From: Pseudomonadales bacterium
GTDB taxonomy: Bacteria; Pseudomonadota; Gammaproteobacteria; Pseudomonadales; DT-91
Direction: 5' to 3'
Assembly: GCA_013215055.1 (NCBI GenBank)
Contig: JABSRQ010000007.1
Location: 124,001-188,000 of the forward strand
Length of the DNA: 64,000 nucleotides
In this document: piece after piece, positions 28,699 to 37,600 of the stretch
Position numbering within the stretch: position 1 is the first letter of the stretch
How the letters are laid out: every line of letters starts with the position of its first letter
Program-made: the position numbers and the translations under genes
The notes under the pieces: model-generated
Told to the model about the DNA's origin: nothing
The model's input: only the letters and a program-made list of their open reading frames with translations
Databases searched by the model: none

Positions 28699-29385
28699 TT
28701 AAACTTCATTCAATATCGGACGCAAGCGAATTTCAATGCGTCTATTCTGCGCACGGCCATCTTCGGAGTCATTATCGGCTACGGCTCTATTTTCGCCAAA
28801 GGAGACAGCAGCCAATTTATCTGCTGGCACACCATGTTCTTCTAACAGCCTAACAACGGATCCAGCTCTTGCGCCTGCCACTTCCCAGTTACTGGGATAC
28901 TGCTTAGCTAATACCGCACCCACGGGCACATTATCCGTATTACCCGTCACCACAATTTGATATTCATGATCAACTAACTCTTTGGCAACTTCGGCAATCA
29001 ATTTTTCACCCTCCACCGATAACTGTGTCTGGCCAGAAGAAAACAGCACATCCTGCGGAAGCGTTAGATGCAGACCATCTGACATCATCTTCAATGTAAT
29101 CACGCCTTCATCTATAAACGAGGAAAAAGCCGCTGTCATTTCTTTCTGCTCTAGATTCAAGGCTTCTATTTCATCATCCTGTAATATCAACGCTTCAAAC
29201 ATCGAGATGCCATCTTCCATCAAATGTGCATTCTCTTTTTGTAATGCGACATTCTCATCCTGTAAGGCTTCAAACTTGCTGGTACTGACACAGGCTGTCA
29301 TCAATGGCAGCGTCATGCAGGCCGCTAATAACATTTTGTATCTAGAGGTTGATGCAGTCGTTAATGCCGTGGGAAGTGTCATCAT
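28699..29385 (-). CDS. OmpA/MotB-domain lipoprotein
   Basis: A 228-aa outer-membrane lipoprotein that should anchor to peptidoglycan. Lipobox LMTAC (TLPLMTACVST). A coiled-coil segment (about 38-85; ENVALQKENAHL) resembles Lpp-like or Pal-like stalks. The OmpA C-terminal domain (about 110-225) has VTGNTDNVPVG, NWEVAGARAGSVVRLLEE and SEDGRAQNRRIEIRL, with the peptidoglycan-binding Asp and Arg in place. Preceded by a 21-bp-spaced direct-repeat promoter at 29464-29517. It heads a run of leftward envelope genes. Confidence 0.9.
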   Translation of the reverse strand: MMTLPTALTTASTSRYKMLLAACMTLPLMTACVSTSKFEALQDENVALQKENAHLMEDGISMFEALILQDDEIEALNLEQKEMTAAFSSFIDEGVITLKMMSDGLHLTLPQDVLFSSGQTQLSVEGEKLIAEVAKELVDHEYQIVVTGNTDNVPVGAVLAKQYPSNWEVAGARAGSVVRLLEEHGVPADKLAAVSFGENRAVADNDSEDGRAQNRRIEIRLRPILNEV

Positions 29386-29463
29386 GAGTATTGTCTCTTG
29401 GGTTATATCGATTCATCTATTGGGTTTATTGGTTAAGTAAGGCTATGCCTAAATTCAGATTGA

Positions 29464-29517
29464 ATTATCGAATCAACGGCTACAAAAATATGTGTGTAAA
29501 AACACATATTTTGTGTC
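29464..29517 (-). promoter_or_regulatory. Direct-repeat promoter (copy 1), upstream of the OmpA lipoprotein
   Basis: On the minus strand: GACACAA (29517-29511), then CACACAT (29496-29490) exactly 21 bp later, then -10 GATAAT (29469-29464) after 20 bp. The expected start is about 70 nt before the ATG. The element overlaps a terminator-like hairpin, AATATGTGT / ACACATATT (29487-29510), that closes the upstream gene, so the match is partly confounded by the hairpin sequence. Confidence 0.6.
29484..29510 (-). terminator. Intrinsic terminator after the 29516-30139 gene
   Basis: Nine-bp perfect stem AATATGTGT / ACACATATT with a 6-nt loop, followed leftwards by TTTT. It starts six bases after the stop of the lipoprotein gene. 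It shares bases with the promoter repeat of the next gene. Confidence 0.65.
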
Positions 29518-30139
29518 AGCAGTTTTCAGAGGCCTCCACCTCTAAGGTTGTTGTTTCGCCATTGATACCTGGAAACTCTGCAAACATGGCGAAAAGCATG
29601 GGCTCAAAGACCATATTAAAATCGGCACACTTGCCCTTACTACGAATATGTCGCTGATAAACCTGCTGCGGGGCTCCCTGTCTCCAACTCTCGGCGTCGA
29701 TAAATTCCATATTTAAAAATCGTACATATTGCTGAGTGCTGGATGTGGAACTGCTACCCGTGCCAGCAGAGATGCCAACAGCCCCATGGCGGCCATAGCT
29801 GCTTCTGCCTATGCTTACCGATGTCCTCACGCCGGAAGATGGCAGCGACTTAACTTGTGTCTGCACGCCTTCCAGACCATAGCTAATCGCAACCATTAAC
29901 TCCGCATCTTCGGCCGCAACGATACGATAGCCAGCATCCCTGAGATGAATTTCAAACAGTGATTGATAATGCTGGAAGGACAGCGATGACTTACTCGCAT
30001 CATCGGCAATAACATGAACCGCCACACCTGTCGACGGCGTCTCCTGAAAAAAAGTGGTGCTCTGCATTTCCACATGGCTACAGGCGCCAAGTATTACCGC
30101 CAGCATTAACATGCCAATTTTTTGAACGATGTAAGTCAT
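29516..30139 (-). CDS. DUF4136-like lipoprotein
   Basis: A 207-aa predicted lipoprotein with lipobox LGAC (LAVILGACSHVEM). The body has the length and layout of DUF4136-type envelope proteins: a beta-rich N-terminal half with SFQHYQSLFEIHLRDAGYR, a Gly/Ser-rich insert (SIGRSSYGRHGAVGISAG) and a C-terminal half with one terminal Cys. The function is unknown. It lies between OmpA-like and glycine-zipper proteins on the same strand. Confidence 0.6.
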   Translation of the reverse strand: MTYIVQKIGMLMLAVILGACSHVEMQSTTFFQETPSTGVAVHVIADDASKSSLSFQHYQSLFEIHLRDAGYRIVAAEDAELMVAISYGLEGVQTQVKSLPSSGVRTSVSIGRSSYGRHGAVGISAGTGSSSTSSTQQYVRFLNMEFIDAESWRQGAPQQVYQRHIRSKGKCADFNMVFEPMLFAMFAEFPGINGETTTLEVEASENC

Positions 30140-30218
30140 GTATCCCCCTGGTATTTAAGCTCTGAGTTTCACAATAATCGCCTCTGTATATAAACCGAGG
30201 CGGTAAAATGTAGCGTAA

Positions 30219-30959
30219 CTAGCCAGCTGAAACCAACGCCTGGGTCAGGGTGAAGTCCAGCAAGGTTCCGGCAGGAATCACAACTTGATTGCCGCCACTT
30301 AATACGGCTCCTGCAACGCCTACTTTGGCACCGGTTTTAGCACCCGAAGAGCCTCCTGCCAAACCACCAATGGCTGCGCCTCTTGCAACTTTAGCCGCCG
30401 AACTTTTACCCGTGGCCTGAGTATGGGCATTGATCGCATTGGTGCGCACCGCCACCATCTGTCCGTTGATATTGATATCGGTAATTGTCAAAATCATTTT
30501 TGCCTTTCCTGCCACTCGTCGCGCCTTCACAGACTCGGAAACAACACCATAAATTTTGCTGCCAGCGGGTGCTACCGTCACACCATTTTGTACCAGAGCG
30601 CCTTCTAGCACCGCGGTGAATTTATGCCCGGTGGCATGTTTTCCGGTATCCAGCGTCATGCCCATATTCACCATCATCACCGTACCCGCTGGTATTTCAA
30701 CCGGCCCCGTAACCTTCGCTGTTTGAATCGCTGGCGCAGCAGCCGCTGGTGTCGGTGCAACCCCCATGGTCATGGACTTAATATCGGTGCTGTTCAGCGT
30801 CAGAGCGATGCCATCGATCTCAAATGACACCACACCCTCAGCCTGGGAAATGATCTTGCCCTGCAATGTTTTGCCGTTTTTCAGTTCAATCGTATCGGCA
30901 CTGCAGATGGCGGCCATGGTCATTAAAATGCTTGCTGCGAAGGTCTTGGTCAGTTTCAT
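30219..30959 (-). CDS. Secreted protein with glycine-zipper-like segment, unknown function
   Basis: A 246-aa exported protein with signal peptide ending AAICSADTIEL. The first 60 residues (LKNGKTLQGKIISQ, VVSFEIDG) look like a small SH3-like beta-barrel. The later part has PAGTVMMVNMG repeated as PAGTLLDFTL near the end, as in VirB10/TrbI-like beta domains, and a glycine-rich stretch (GAAIGGLAGGSSGAK) that could insert in a membrane. It has its own direct-repeat promoter at 30992-31045. The function is not assignable. Confidence 0.6.
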   Translation of the reverse strand: MKLTKTFAASILMTMAAICSADTIELKNGKTLQGKIISQAEGVVSFEIDGIALTLNSTDIKSMTMGVAPTPAAAAPAIQTAKVTGPVEIPAGTVMMVNMGMTLDTGKHATGHKFTAVLEGALVQNGVTVAPAGSKIYGVVSESVKARRVAGKAKMILTITDININGQMVAVRTNAINAHTQATGKSSAAKVARGAAIGGLAGGSSGAKTGAKVGVAGAVLSGGNQVVIPAGTLLDFTLTQALVSAG

Positions 30960-30991
30960 GTGTATCCCCTAGTTCATGTTTTGATGTGTTC

Positions 30992-31045
30992 ATTATTGTT
31001 CAGATAGTCATTTCGGTCTGTGTCATAAATTTGCTGCAATGTGTG
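30992..31045 (-). promoter_or_regulatory. Direct-repeat promoter (copy 2), upstream of the 30219-30959 gene
   Basis: On the minus strand: CACACAT (31045-31039), GACACAG (31024-31018) 21 bp later, then -10 AATAAT (30997-30992) after 20 bp. The start codon is 33 nt further down. The extended repeat AACACACATTGCA is identical to that in copy 4 before the BamA-like gene. Confidence 0.75.
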
Positions 31046-31249
31046 TTGACTGAATACTTAACCATCACAGACTTGAGCCAAACCTTGTCCGGCGCTAATC
31101 AAACCAAGATCACTATATCCAGATAGGCGTATATCAAGCTATAGGCATGCATCAGATATAAATTTTTGTCTTTGCCGATCTAGATTTATAAATTTCAAGA
31201 CCCTGAGAAGAAGCTGACATCGCTGCTCCCATAAGCTATAGATCATGGC

Positions 31250-31606
31250 TTAGGCGGCTAAATACAATAAGGCCTGTTCTTTGTCTGCATAGCTGAACGC
31301 TTTCATATCGATGTCGCAAAATATTTTGTCTTCCGCGGCAATGGCTTGCTGCAACCAGAGCGTATCGGTAACAATAACAATCTTGTCAAAATCCGCGTTG
31401 TCAGCATGGGATAGAAATCTCATCTTTTCCAACATGCCTTCATAAGAGGTTTTTCCAAAACAATCAATCTCCTCATAGAGGCGCAACTTTGTATTTACAG
31501 TCTTATTTATGAGCGAAAAACCTTGTTGCATCTCTTCGGTAGAGGTTTCTCCATTGACCTTAATCGCTATGACATTGTTGCTTGTATTAAGATCCAAAGT
31601 TAACAT
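31250..31606 (-). CDS. SpoIIAA-like (STAS-fold) protein
   Basis: A 118-aa cytoplasmic protein starting MLTLDLNTSNNVIAIKVNGE. It has the SpoIIAA-like fold seen in many proteobacteria: an initial beta strand, an acidic turn, KLRLYEEIDCFGKTSYEGM, then DFDKIVIVTDTLWLQQAI. Related proteins are thought to bind lipids or act as anti-sigma antagonists, but the role is unknown. I use the ATG at 31606; a GTG two codons upstream is an alternative with a better-placed GGGAAG. The frame continues upstream to 31708 without family similarity. Confidence 0.7.
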   Translation of the reverse strand: MLTLDLNTSNNVIAIKVNGETSTEEMQQGFSLINKTVNTKLRLYEEIDCFGKTSYEGMLEKMRFLSHADNADFDKIVIVTDTLWLQQAIAAEDKIFCDIDMKAFSYADKEQALLYLAA

Positions 31607-31745
31607 TTCCACGGTGCTTCCCTTTTGCCTAGTTGGCGATTGATATTTAAATTGCTTGGTGATAAATCGGGTATTGCTGGCATGATCAGAATCATCAAAC
31701 ATGAACACACAGCGTTATTAAACGCTCAAATACCGGCAGATATAA

Positions 31746-31934
31746 CTACAACGAATACGTTCTATTCGATTGAAAAACATCGTCAAACTGCAGCTGCATA
31801 TTCTGCTCGCCAGTAGACGATTTTTTGTCGGTTTTCTCTTCAACAGGCAGCTGCTCAAAAGAAACCGGATGTGGCTGTGCAGCACAGGATGTCAGAAATC
31901 CTAATAGGCCTATAAATAATATTTTAACTGCCAT
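31746..31934 (-). CDS. Small lipoprotein (62 aa)
   Basis: MAVKILFIGLLGFLTSCAAQ gives a lipoprotein signal with lipobox LTSC. The mature part is only about 45 residues, acidic and Lys-rich (PVEEKTDKKSSTGE). The function is unknown. The direct-repeat promoter at 32004-32057 lies about 70 nt upstream, which supports it being an expressed gene of the same set as the OmpA lipoprotein. Confidence 0.65.
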   Translation of the reverse strand: MAVKILFIGLLGFLTSCAAQPHPVSFEQLPVEEKTDKKSSTGEQNMQLQFDDVFQSNRTYSL

Positions 31935-32003
31935 GATCTTCCCCTATAAACATCGCGATAAAAGCGGCGATACTTTTTGTATCAATAATTGATAGTGAGC
32001 AGA

Positions 32004-32057
32004 AGTATAGATAAGTCCCTTGTCCAAGGATGTGTGCAAAGATGTGCTGTTTGTGTA
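32004..32057 (-). promoter_or_regulatory. Direct-repeat promoter (copy 3), upstream of the small lipoprotein
   Basis: On the minus strand: TACACAA (32057-32051), CACACAT (32036-32030) 21 bp later, then -10 TATACT (32009-32004) after 20 bp. The proximal repeat occupies the -35 position and no good -35 hexamer exists, as expected for an activator-dependent promoter. Confidence 0.8.
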
Positions 32058-32186
32058 AAAGAGCGGATTAATCATCCAGCACAGGGGCTTGAGCAGGCAT
32101 GAAAAAGCCGGTACTGAGACCGGCCATATTTTGTTAATAGCAGTTATATCAATGAGGAAAAACTCAGACCATCTAATCTGACAACA

Positions 32187-32348
32187 TCATTTGTATGCAC
32201 CGTCACCTGCCATAGTTTTCTGTGTCTTCCCCCCCTTAGAGCCGATGTTAAGTGCAGCAGCTTTAACAGATGTATCGGCTTGTTCTTTCGATGTTCCCGA
32301 CCTGCGTTTCTGGCTCAGTGCCGACGCTCTGGTGACCAGGTTTCTCAT
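32187..32348 (-). CDS. Small basic protein (53 aa), unknown
   Basis: A short ORF starting MRNLVTRASALSQKRRSGTS and ending GKTQKTMAGDGAYK. It is Lys/Arg-rich with no hydrophobic segment, so it is probably cytoplasmic or nucleic-acid-binding. The near-consensus ribosome site AAGGAGGG lies seven bases before the ATG, the best in this region and the main reason to accept it. I do not recognise a family. It lies between two lipoprotein genes on the same strand. Confidence 0.65.
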   Translation of the reverse strand: MRNLVTRASALSQKRRSGTSKEQADTSVKAAALNIGSKGGKTQKTMAGDGAYK

Positions 32349-32432
32349 AACGCCCTCCTTATAGATTCCATTTTTTGAAGATCATTACCATGGCTAAGTA
32401 TGGCTACACGATTTTTTAACTGCTTGTTTAAC

Positions 32433-33086
32433 TCAGCCTGCTTTTTTCAACGACAGCATAATGCCCTGCGTTAATGTAAAGATGACGGCATCCCCGGCTT
32501 TAACCTCGGCAAGGATTTCAGGGTCCTTGGCAACGTACTCGATGACCTTGGCATCGGGGTTTTTCAGTTTGAAGCTGCCGGCCTGATAATCCACGGCTTC
32601 AACCGTTAAGATCAAGGTACTGGTTTCAAATACCTCCATACCCGCCTCTTCTCCGGGTTCAGAAATATAGGTATCCACCGTCAGGCTATTATCGTTTGTT
32701 AACGTAATGTCTTTACTCAACGTTATGCTATAACTCAAGACATGATCCACATAGATCATATCGCCCACCTCTAACTGCTCAAATTGATGAGCTTCCTTAT
32801 CGGCAACCAGCGTAAATGTCACGGCTGCTTCATCCATAAGCCTGATCTTTCGACTCTCATGATCGATAGCCAGAATCTTATGTTTATCGGTGGTGACGCT
32901 GTTCTCATCAAATAAGAGGGTTTCATCTTTTTTAAGTGCCTGTACGGCCGGTAGCTGTACGGCCGAGAGTTGCACGTCCTCCGGACTTTCTGCTGCCATG
33001 CTTGCATCCTCGCTATTGCTGCTATCTATACAAGCCGAGATAGCAAAGGCCAGGATTAAGAGTGTTGCTGCGTTTTTAGATTTCAT
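32433..33086 (-). CDS. Lipoprotein, unknown function (217 aa)
   Basis: Signal peptide MKSKNAATLLILAFAISACI with lipobox ISAC. After a Ser/Glu/Gln-rich linker, the body has two similar beta-rich repeats: HKILAIDHESRKIRLMDE with FEQLEVGDMIYV, and LTVEAVDYQAGSFKLKNP with LAEVKAGDAVIFTLT. This looks like a duplicated OB- or SH3-like domain, each copy ending in the phrase (V/A)GD. The pattern recalls periplasmic proteins linked to channels, but no function can be given. Its upstream region has only a weak form of the direct-repeat motif. Confidence 0.7.
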   Translation of the reverse strand: MKSKNAATLLILAFAISACIDSSNSEDASMAAESPEDVQLSAVQLPAVQALKKDETLLFDENSVTTDKHKILAIDHESRKIRLMDEAAVTFTLVADKEAHQFEQLEVGDMIYVDHVLSYSITLSKDITLTNDNSLTVDTYISEPGEEAGMEVFETSTLILTVEAVDYQAGSFKLKNPDAKVIEYVAKDPEILAEVKAGDAVIFTLTQGIMLSLKKAG

Positions 33087-33286
33087 AGCTGCTTTCCTTT
33101 ATGACCTGAATTCAGGTCTTATCGTGAATCTCTTGAATAGGCCTACAGTTTGTGTGAATACGGCCGTTCTGGCTGTGTACATTCCTGCCGCTAATGTGTG
33201 ATCCCCCCTCTATCTTGTGCCTACAAAAATTGCACCGTTTGCCACAGGGCAGTAAACTACAGGCATAAAAATACAGGGTAGCCACC

Positions 33287-34600
33287 ATGAATCATCAAGA
33301 AGCCAAGGATTTGCTCACGACCTTACTCAGTGCCGATAGCCTTAGCCTGATAAAAGTCGAAGTCTTTCGTCTGTCATGGGAAGGCAAGGGTTATAACATC
33401 ATCTCCGATGAATCCGGTTACGATCACGACTATGTGCGTAAGGCCGGATCTCAGCTATGGAAGGAATTGAGCAAGGCGCTGGATCAATCGGTGACCAAAC
33501 GTAACTTCCGCCCGTTACTGGAAGAACGCCTGAACAGCACAAATCAGCAACGCACCGCGCAGCTGGAATATCCAGGTTCCGCGCTGTCCTTCAGCTCACC
33601 TATCTATGTAGAACGTACCGATGAAGAAGCACGGGCCTATCACGAGATCCTGCAGCCGGGCTCCATAGAGCGCATCAAAGGTCCACGCAAGATGGGCAAG
33701 AGCTCATTGATGTTGCGCGTTTTGGATCAGGCCGAGAGTGAAGGCTTCCATATCGTGACCATCGATTTACAACAAGCCGACACGGCGATATTGTCCGATC
33801 TGGATAAACTGCTGCGCTGGATCTGTCTGCATCTGTGTCAGCAACTGAATATCAGCGCAGATCTGAATGAACACTGGAATGAACTTATTGGCAGTAAACT
33901 CAGCTGCAGCAATTTTCTCCAGCAACAGATATTAGATACTTTAGATGCACCGCTGGTGCTGGTTATCAACGAACTTAACCTGGTCTTCGATCATGAAAAT
34001 GTCAGTAGAGACTTCCTGCCGCTATTGCGCTCCTGGTATGAAGAATCCAAACACAATGCCAATATGCAGAAACTGCGTCAGGTCTTGATCTATTCCACCG
34101 AAGTTTATGTGCAGCTGGATCTAAACCTGTCGCCCTTTAATGTTGGCCTGCCTATAGAATTAAAGACCTTCGACGGTGAACAGCTGGAAAAACTGGCCAA
34201 GGTTTATGGCTTTAACTGGCATGCCGATGGCAAGGCTAATAGCCCTATCACATGGATGCTGAGTGAGTTGGGCGGCCACCCCTATTTATGCCAGATGACT
34301 TTCTACCAACTTGCAAATAATGAAGGTTTTATCGAAAGCCCCACCCAGGCCTTAAAAGAATTATTGAATAGCGCGGCTAATCCCGGCGGCCTGTTTAATG
34401 AGTTTTTGCAGCAACTACTAGGTGATTTTCTAAGCAATGACAATGCCGTTAGCGGATTCAAGAAGCTGGAACAAAGCCCCGACACTCTCAGCCGGATTGA
34501 ACTGTATCAACTGGAACGCCTGGGACTTATCCACATTGTTGATGGCAAGGCAAAAAATAACAGCCGCCTGCTGACAAACTATATCAGCGAGAATAGCTGA
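33287..34600 (+). CDS. HTH_vMAP + AAA-like (AAA_35) NTPase
   Basis: A 437-aa protein. Residues about 1-85 match the vWA-MoxR-associated (vMAP) HTH domain known mainly from cyanobacteria: VFRLSWEGKGYNIISDESGY, then YVRKAGSQLWKELSKAL and VTKRNFRPLLEE. From about 100 an AAA-like STAND-type ATPase domain follows, with Walker A GPRKMGKSS (132-140) and Walker-B-like LVLVINELNLVF, then the ELGGHPYLCQMTFYQLA segment typical of this family. It is probably a cytoplasmic NTP-switched regulator. Its TGA shares a base with the ATG of the next gene (TGATG), so the two are coupled and likely interact. Such pairs are rare outside cyanobacteria. Confidence 0.82.
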   Translation: MNHQEAKDLLTTLLSADSLSLIKVEVFRLSWEGKGYNIISDESGYDHDYVRKAGSQLWKELSKALDQSVTKRNFRPLLEERLNSTNQQRTAQLEYPGSALSFSSPIYVERTDEEARAYHEILQPGSIERIKGPRKMGKSSLMLRVLDQAESEGFHIVTIDLQQADTAILSDLDKLLRWICLHLCQQLNISADLNEHWNELIGSKLSCSNFLQQQILDTLDAPLVLVINELNLVFDHENVSRDFLPLLRSWYEESKHNANMQKLRQVLIYSTEVYVQLDLNLSPFNVGLPIELKTFDGEQLEKLAKVYGFNWHADGKANSPITWMLSELGGHPYLCQMTFYQLANNEGFIESPTQALKELLNSAANPGGLFNEFLQQLLGDFLSNDNAVSGFKKLEQSPDTLSRIELYQLERLGLIHIVDGKAKNNSRLLTNYISENS

Positions 34601-37600
34601 TGGAAAAAAGCAGTGCCTATCAGGTGGGTGGCAGCATCTCTGCCACCACGTCTGTATATATTCAACGACAGGCCGATACCGAACTGTACCAGGCACTGTC
34701 CAGCGGCGAACTCTGTTATGTCTTTAACTCTCGCCAGATGGGAAAATCCTCACTGCTGGTCAATGTGAAGTCACTGCTGCAGCAAGAGGGCTATCGCTGC
34801 TGCTTTATCGACTTAAGCCGTATTGGCAGTGTTAATGTGACTACCGAGCAATGGTATGCCGGCATTATCTCAGAACTATGGCGAGGCTTTGAGCTACCTA
34901 CCGGTAAAGCCATGCTGCAATGGTGGCAAAGCCTGGGTGATATTACCGCCGCACAAAAATTGGCGATATTTTTCCAGCAACCGTTATTGGAAAGCTATCC
35001 CGATCAGCCACTGGCCGTCTTCTTCGATGAAGTTGATTCGGTGCTGAGTCTGCCGTTTGCCGCCGATGATTTTTTCTCGGTGATACGTGCCTGTTACAAT
35101 CTCAGGGTAGACGATACCCGCCTGCAGCAACTGCGTTTCTCTTTCTTCGGTGTTGCCCTGCCGTCGGAGCTGGTAGCAGATAAATCCCGCTCGCCATTTA
35201 ATATCGGTCAGGCCATAGAACTGGAAGGTTTTACCACTGAAGAAGCCCAGCCGCTAGCCGATGGGTTTTCATCCATCCGCTTCGACAATCAGCAGCTCCT
35301 GGATGCGATCCTATACTGGAGTGGTGGCCAGCCATTCCTGACACAAAAAATTTGTCAGCTTGTCACTCAGCATGCCGATACGGCCCATGGTGATAATGCC
35401 GCACGGTGGATAGATGAACTGGTCCAACAGCAAATTATCGATAACTGGGAAAGCCAAGACAACCCCGAACATCTGCGTACCATCTACAACCGCATATTAC
35501 TCGATGAACAATACAGCACCGTCAATCTTGCCAGCTATGAACAATTGTTAGACGCTGAAAACGAGAGCCTGAGTGTTGATCAAGTCAATGATTACCGCCG
35601 CCTCTACCTAAGCGGTTTAATTGCCGTAAACAAGGGTTTGATCACACCGAGAACCCGGGTTTACCGACGGGTATTTGATCAACAGTGGTTAAACAATCAG
35701 CTAGATGCTCAACGCCCCTATGCCAAGCTGATACGCCTGTGGTTAGACGATAATGAAGAACATAATCTGCTACGTGGACAGGATTTAAGCGCAGCCAAAG
35801 AATGGGCTAACCATAGACGATTACCCGAAACCGATCACCGATTTATCGCCGCGAGTCAGGCACTGGAAAGCCGTGAATTCCAGCAGTGGAATCAACGTTT
35901 ACAGACCGAGATAGAACAGCGGCAAAAGGCCGAGCTGGCTGCCGAACAGGCCAATCAAGCCAAAACAGATTTTCTCGCCAGGGTTTCCCATGAGGTACGC
36001 ACGCCCATCAATAGTGTGCTGGGGCTAAGCTATCTGGCTCAGCAACATGAGATGAGCGACATCAACAGGGATTATCTACAGAAGATCCACCGCTCCACCA
36101 GTTATATGTTGGGCGTTATCAACGATATTGTTGATATTAACCGCATAGAACGCGGCGAGATGGAGTTACATCAAGAAACCTTCAGAATCGATGACAGCCT
36201 GGATAAGGTGATAGAAATCATCGCCGCCAGAATCTTTGACAAGAAGCTGGATTTTCAGCTGCATATGCCTCACAAACTGCTGCCACCCATTATTGGTGAC
36301 AGCAATAGGCTGGAACAACTCTTACTTAATCTCTGTGCCAATGCCATCAATCATACCGAAGCCGGTGGCATCACCATCGACATAGAACAGCAACCCTCTA
36401 ACACTGAAAACAGGCTGCGCTTACAGTTCTGCGTACAAGATAGCGGCAGCGGTGTTGCAGAAAGACCTCTACAGGGGGTTATTTCCAAGGGCAAAGATTC
36501 GGTATTAAGCCCAGGCCTGGGCTTAAGCCTGTGCTGTGAACTGGTGCAATTGATGCAGGGTGAACTGCGTATAGACAGCCGCCCCGAACAAGGCTCCAGC
36601 CTGTATTTCAGTGCCGAATTTCCGCTTGCCAGCCAGCAGGCCATTGAAAAAACCGACCCTGCCGACACTCTCAATATTGCCAGTCTGGGTATAGAAGATA
36701 AGACCATATTGATGACACAGATCAGCGGTCTGGGCCACAAGATGCAGAGCCTGGATAATCAAAGCGCATTAACGTCACTGGATTGTCTATTGCTGGGTGA
36801 ACTCAACCCGCAGCAGCAAACTCTCGTATTACAAAGCCTGGAAGCCTGTCCTCAGATTAGAGTCTTGTCTCTAAGCAAGGCAGGCTCGCCTCAGGCACCA
36901 TGGTTAACCGCATTAAACCACTATCAGCCACTGGAACAACCCTGCAGCCTGTATAGCTTAAGCCAGCAGATCAAAGCCCGGCGCGACCAGACACTGGATG
37001 ATAGTGACATGCTTCCACCACAGAGCTTCAACCAGGAGATAAAAATCCTGTTAGCCGAAGATGATGAAATCAATCAACAGATCGTCAGCGAGTTATTACA
37101 ACAGGCAGGACTGAATATCGATATCGTCGCCAACGGCAAGGCCGCCGTTAACGCCGTGCAAAAACAGAGCTATGACCTGGTCTTGATGGATATTGAAATG
37201 CCCATCATGGGAGGTGTTGAAGCGGTACAAACAATCCGCGCACTGAATAGCAGCAAGCACAAGGCGATGCCCATTATCGCCATGACGGGCCATGCCCTGC
37301 TGGATGATAAACAGAAATTTCTAGCAGCCGGCATGAATGATTACATCACCAAACCGTTAGAACCCGCGCTATTATGGAAAACCTTGCAACACTGGCTGCC
37401 AAACAGTGAAGAACCCATTCTTACAGCAGACAAAACAGACAGCGATCAGCTGCCATTAACCATTTCCGGCATAGATACAAAAAATGGCCTGCTGCGCTGC
37501 GGCGGCAATAACGCGGTTTACCTGAAACTATTACAGCAGTTTGCACGACGCTATCAAAATGGCATCGCCTTTGACGGCCATGATGCCAGCACCCTCGCCA

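Noticed and set aside
33150-33180. A further direct-repeat promoter upstream of the 32433-33086 lipoprotein
   Set aside because: TACACA and CACACA occur, but the best register gives only a partial match and no -10 at the expected distance. Not counted among the eight.
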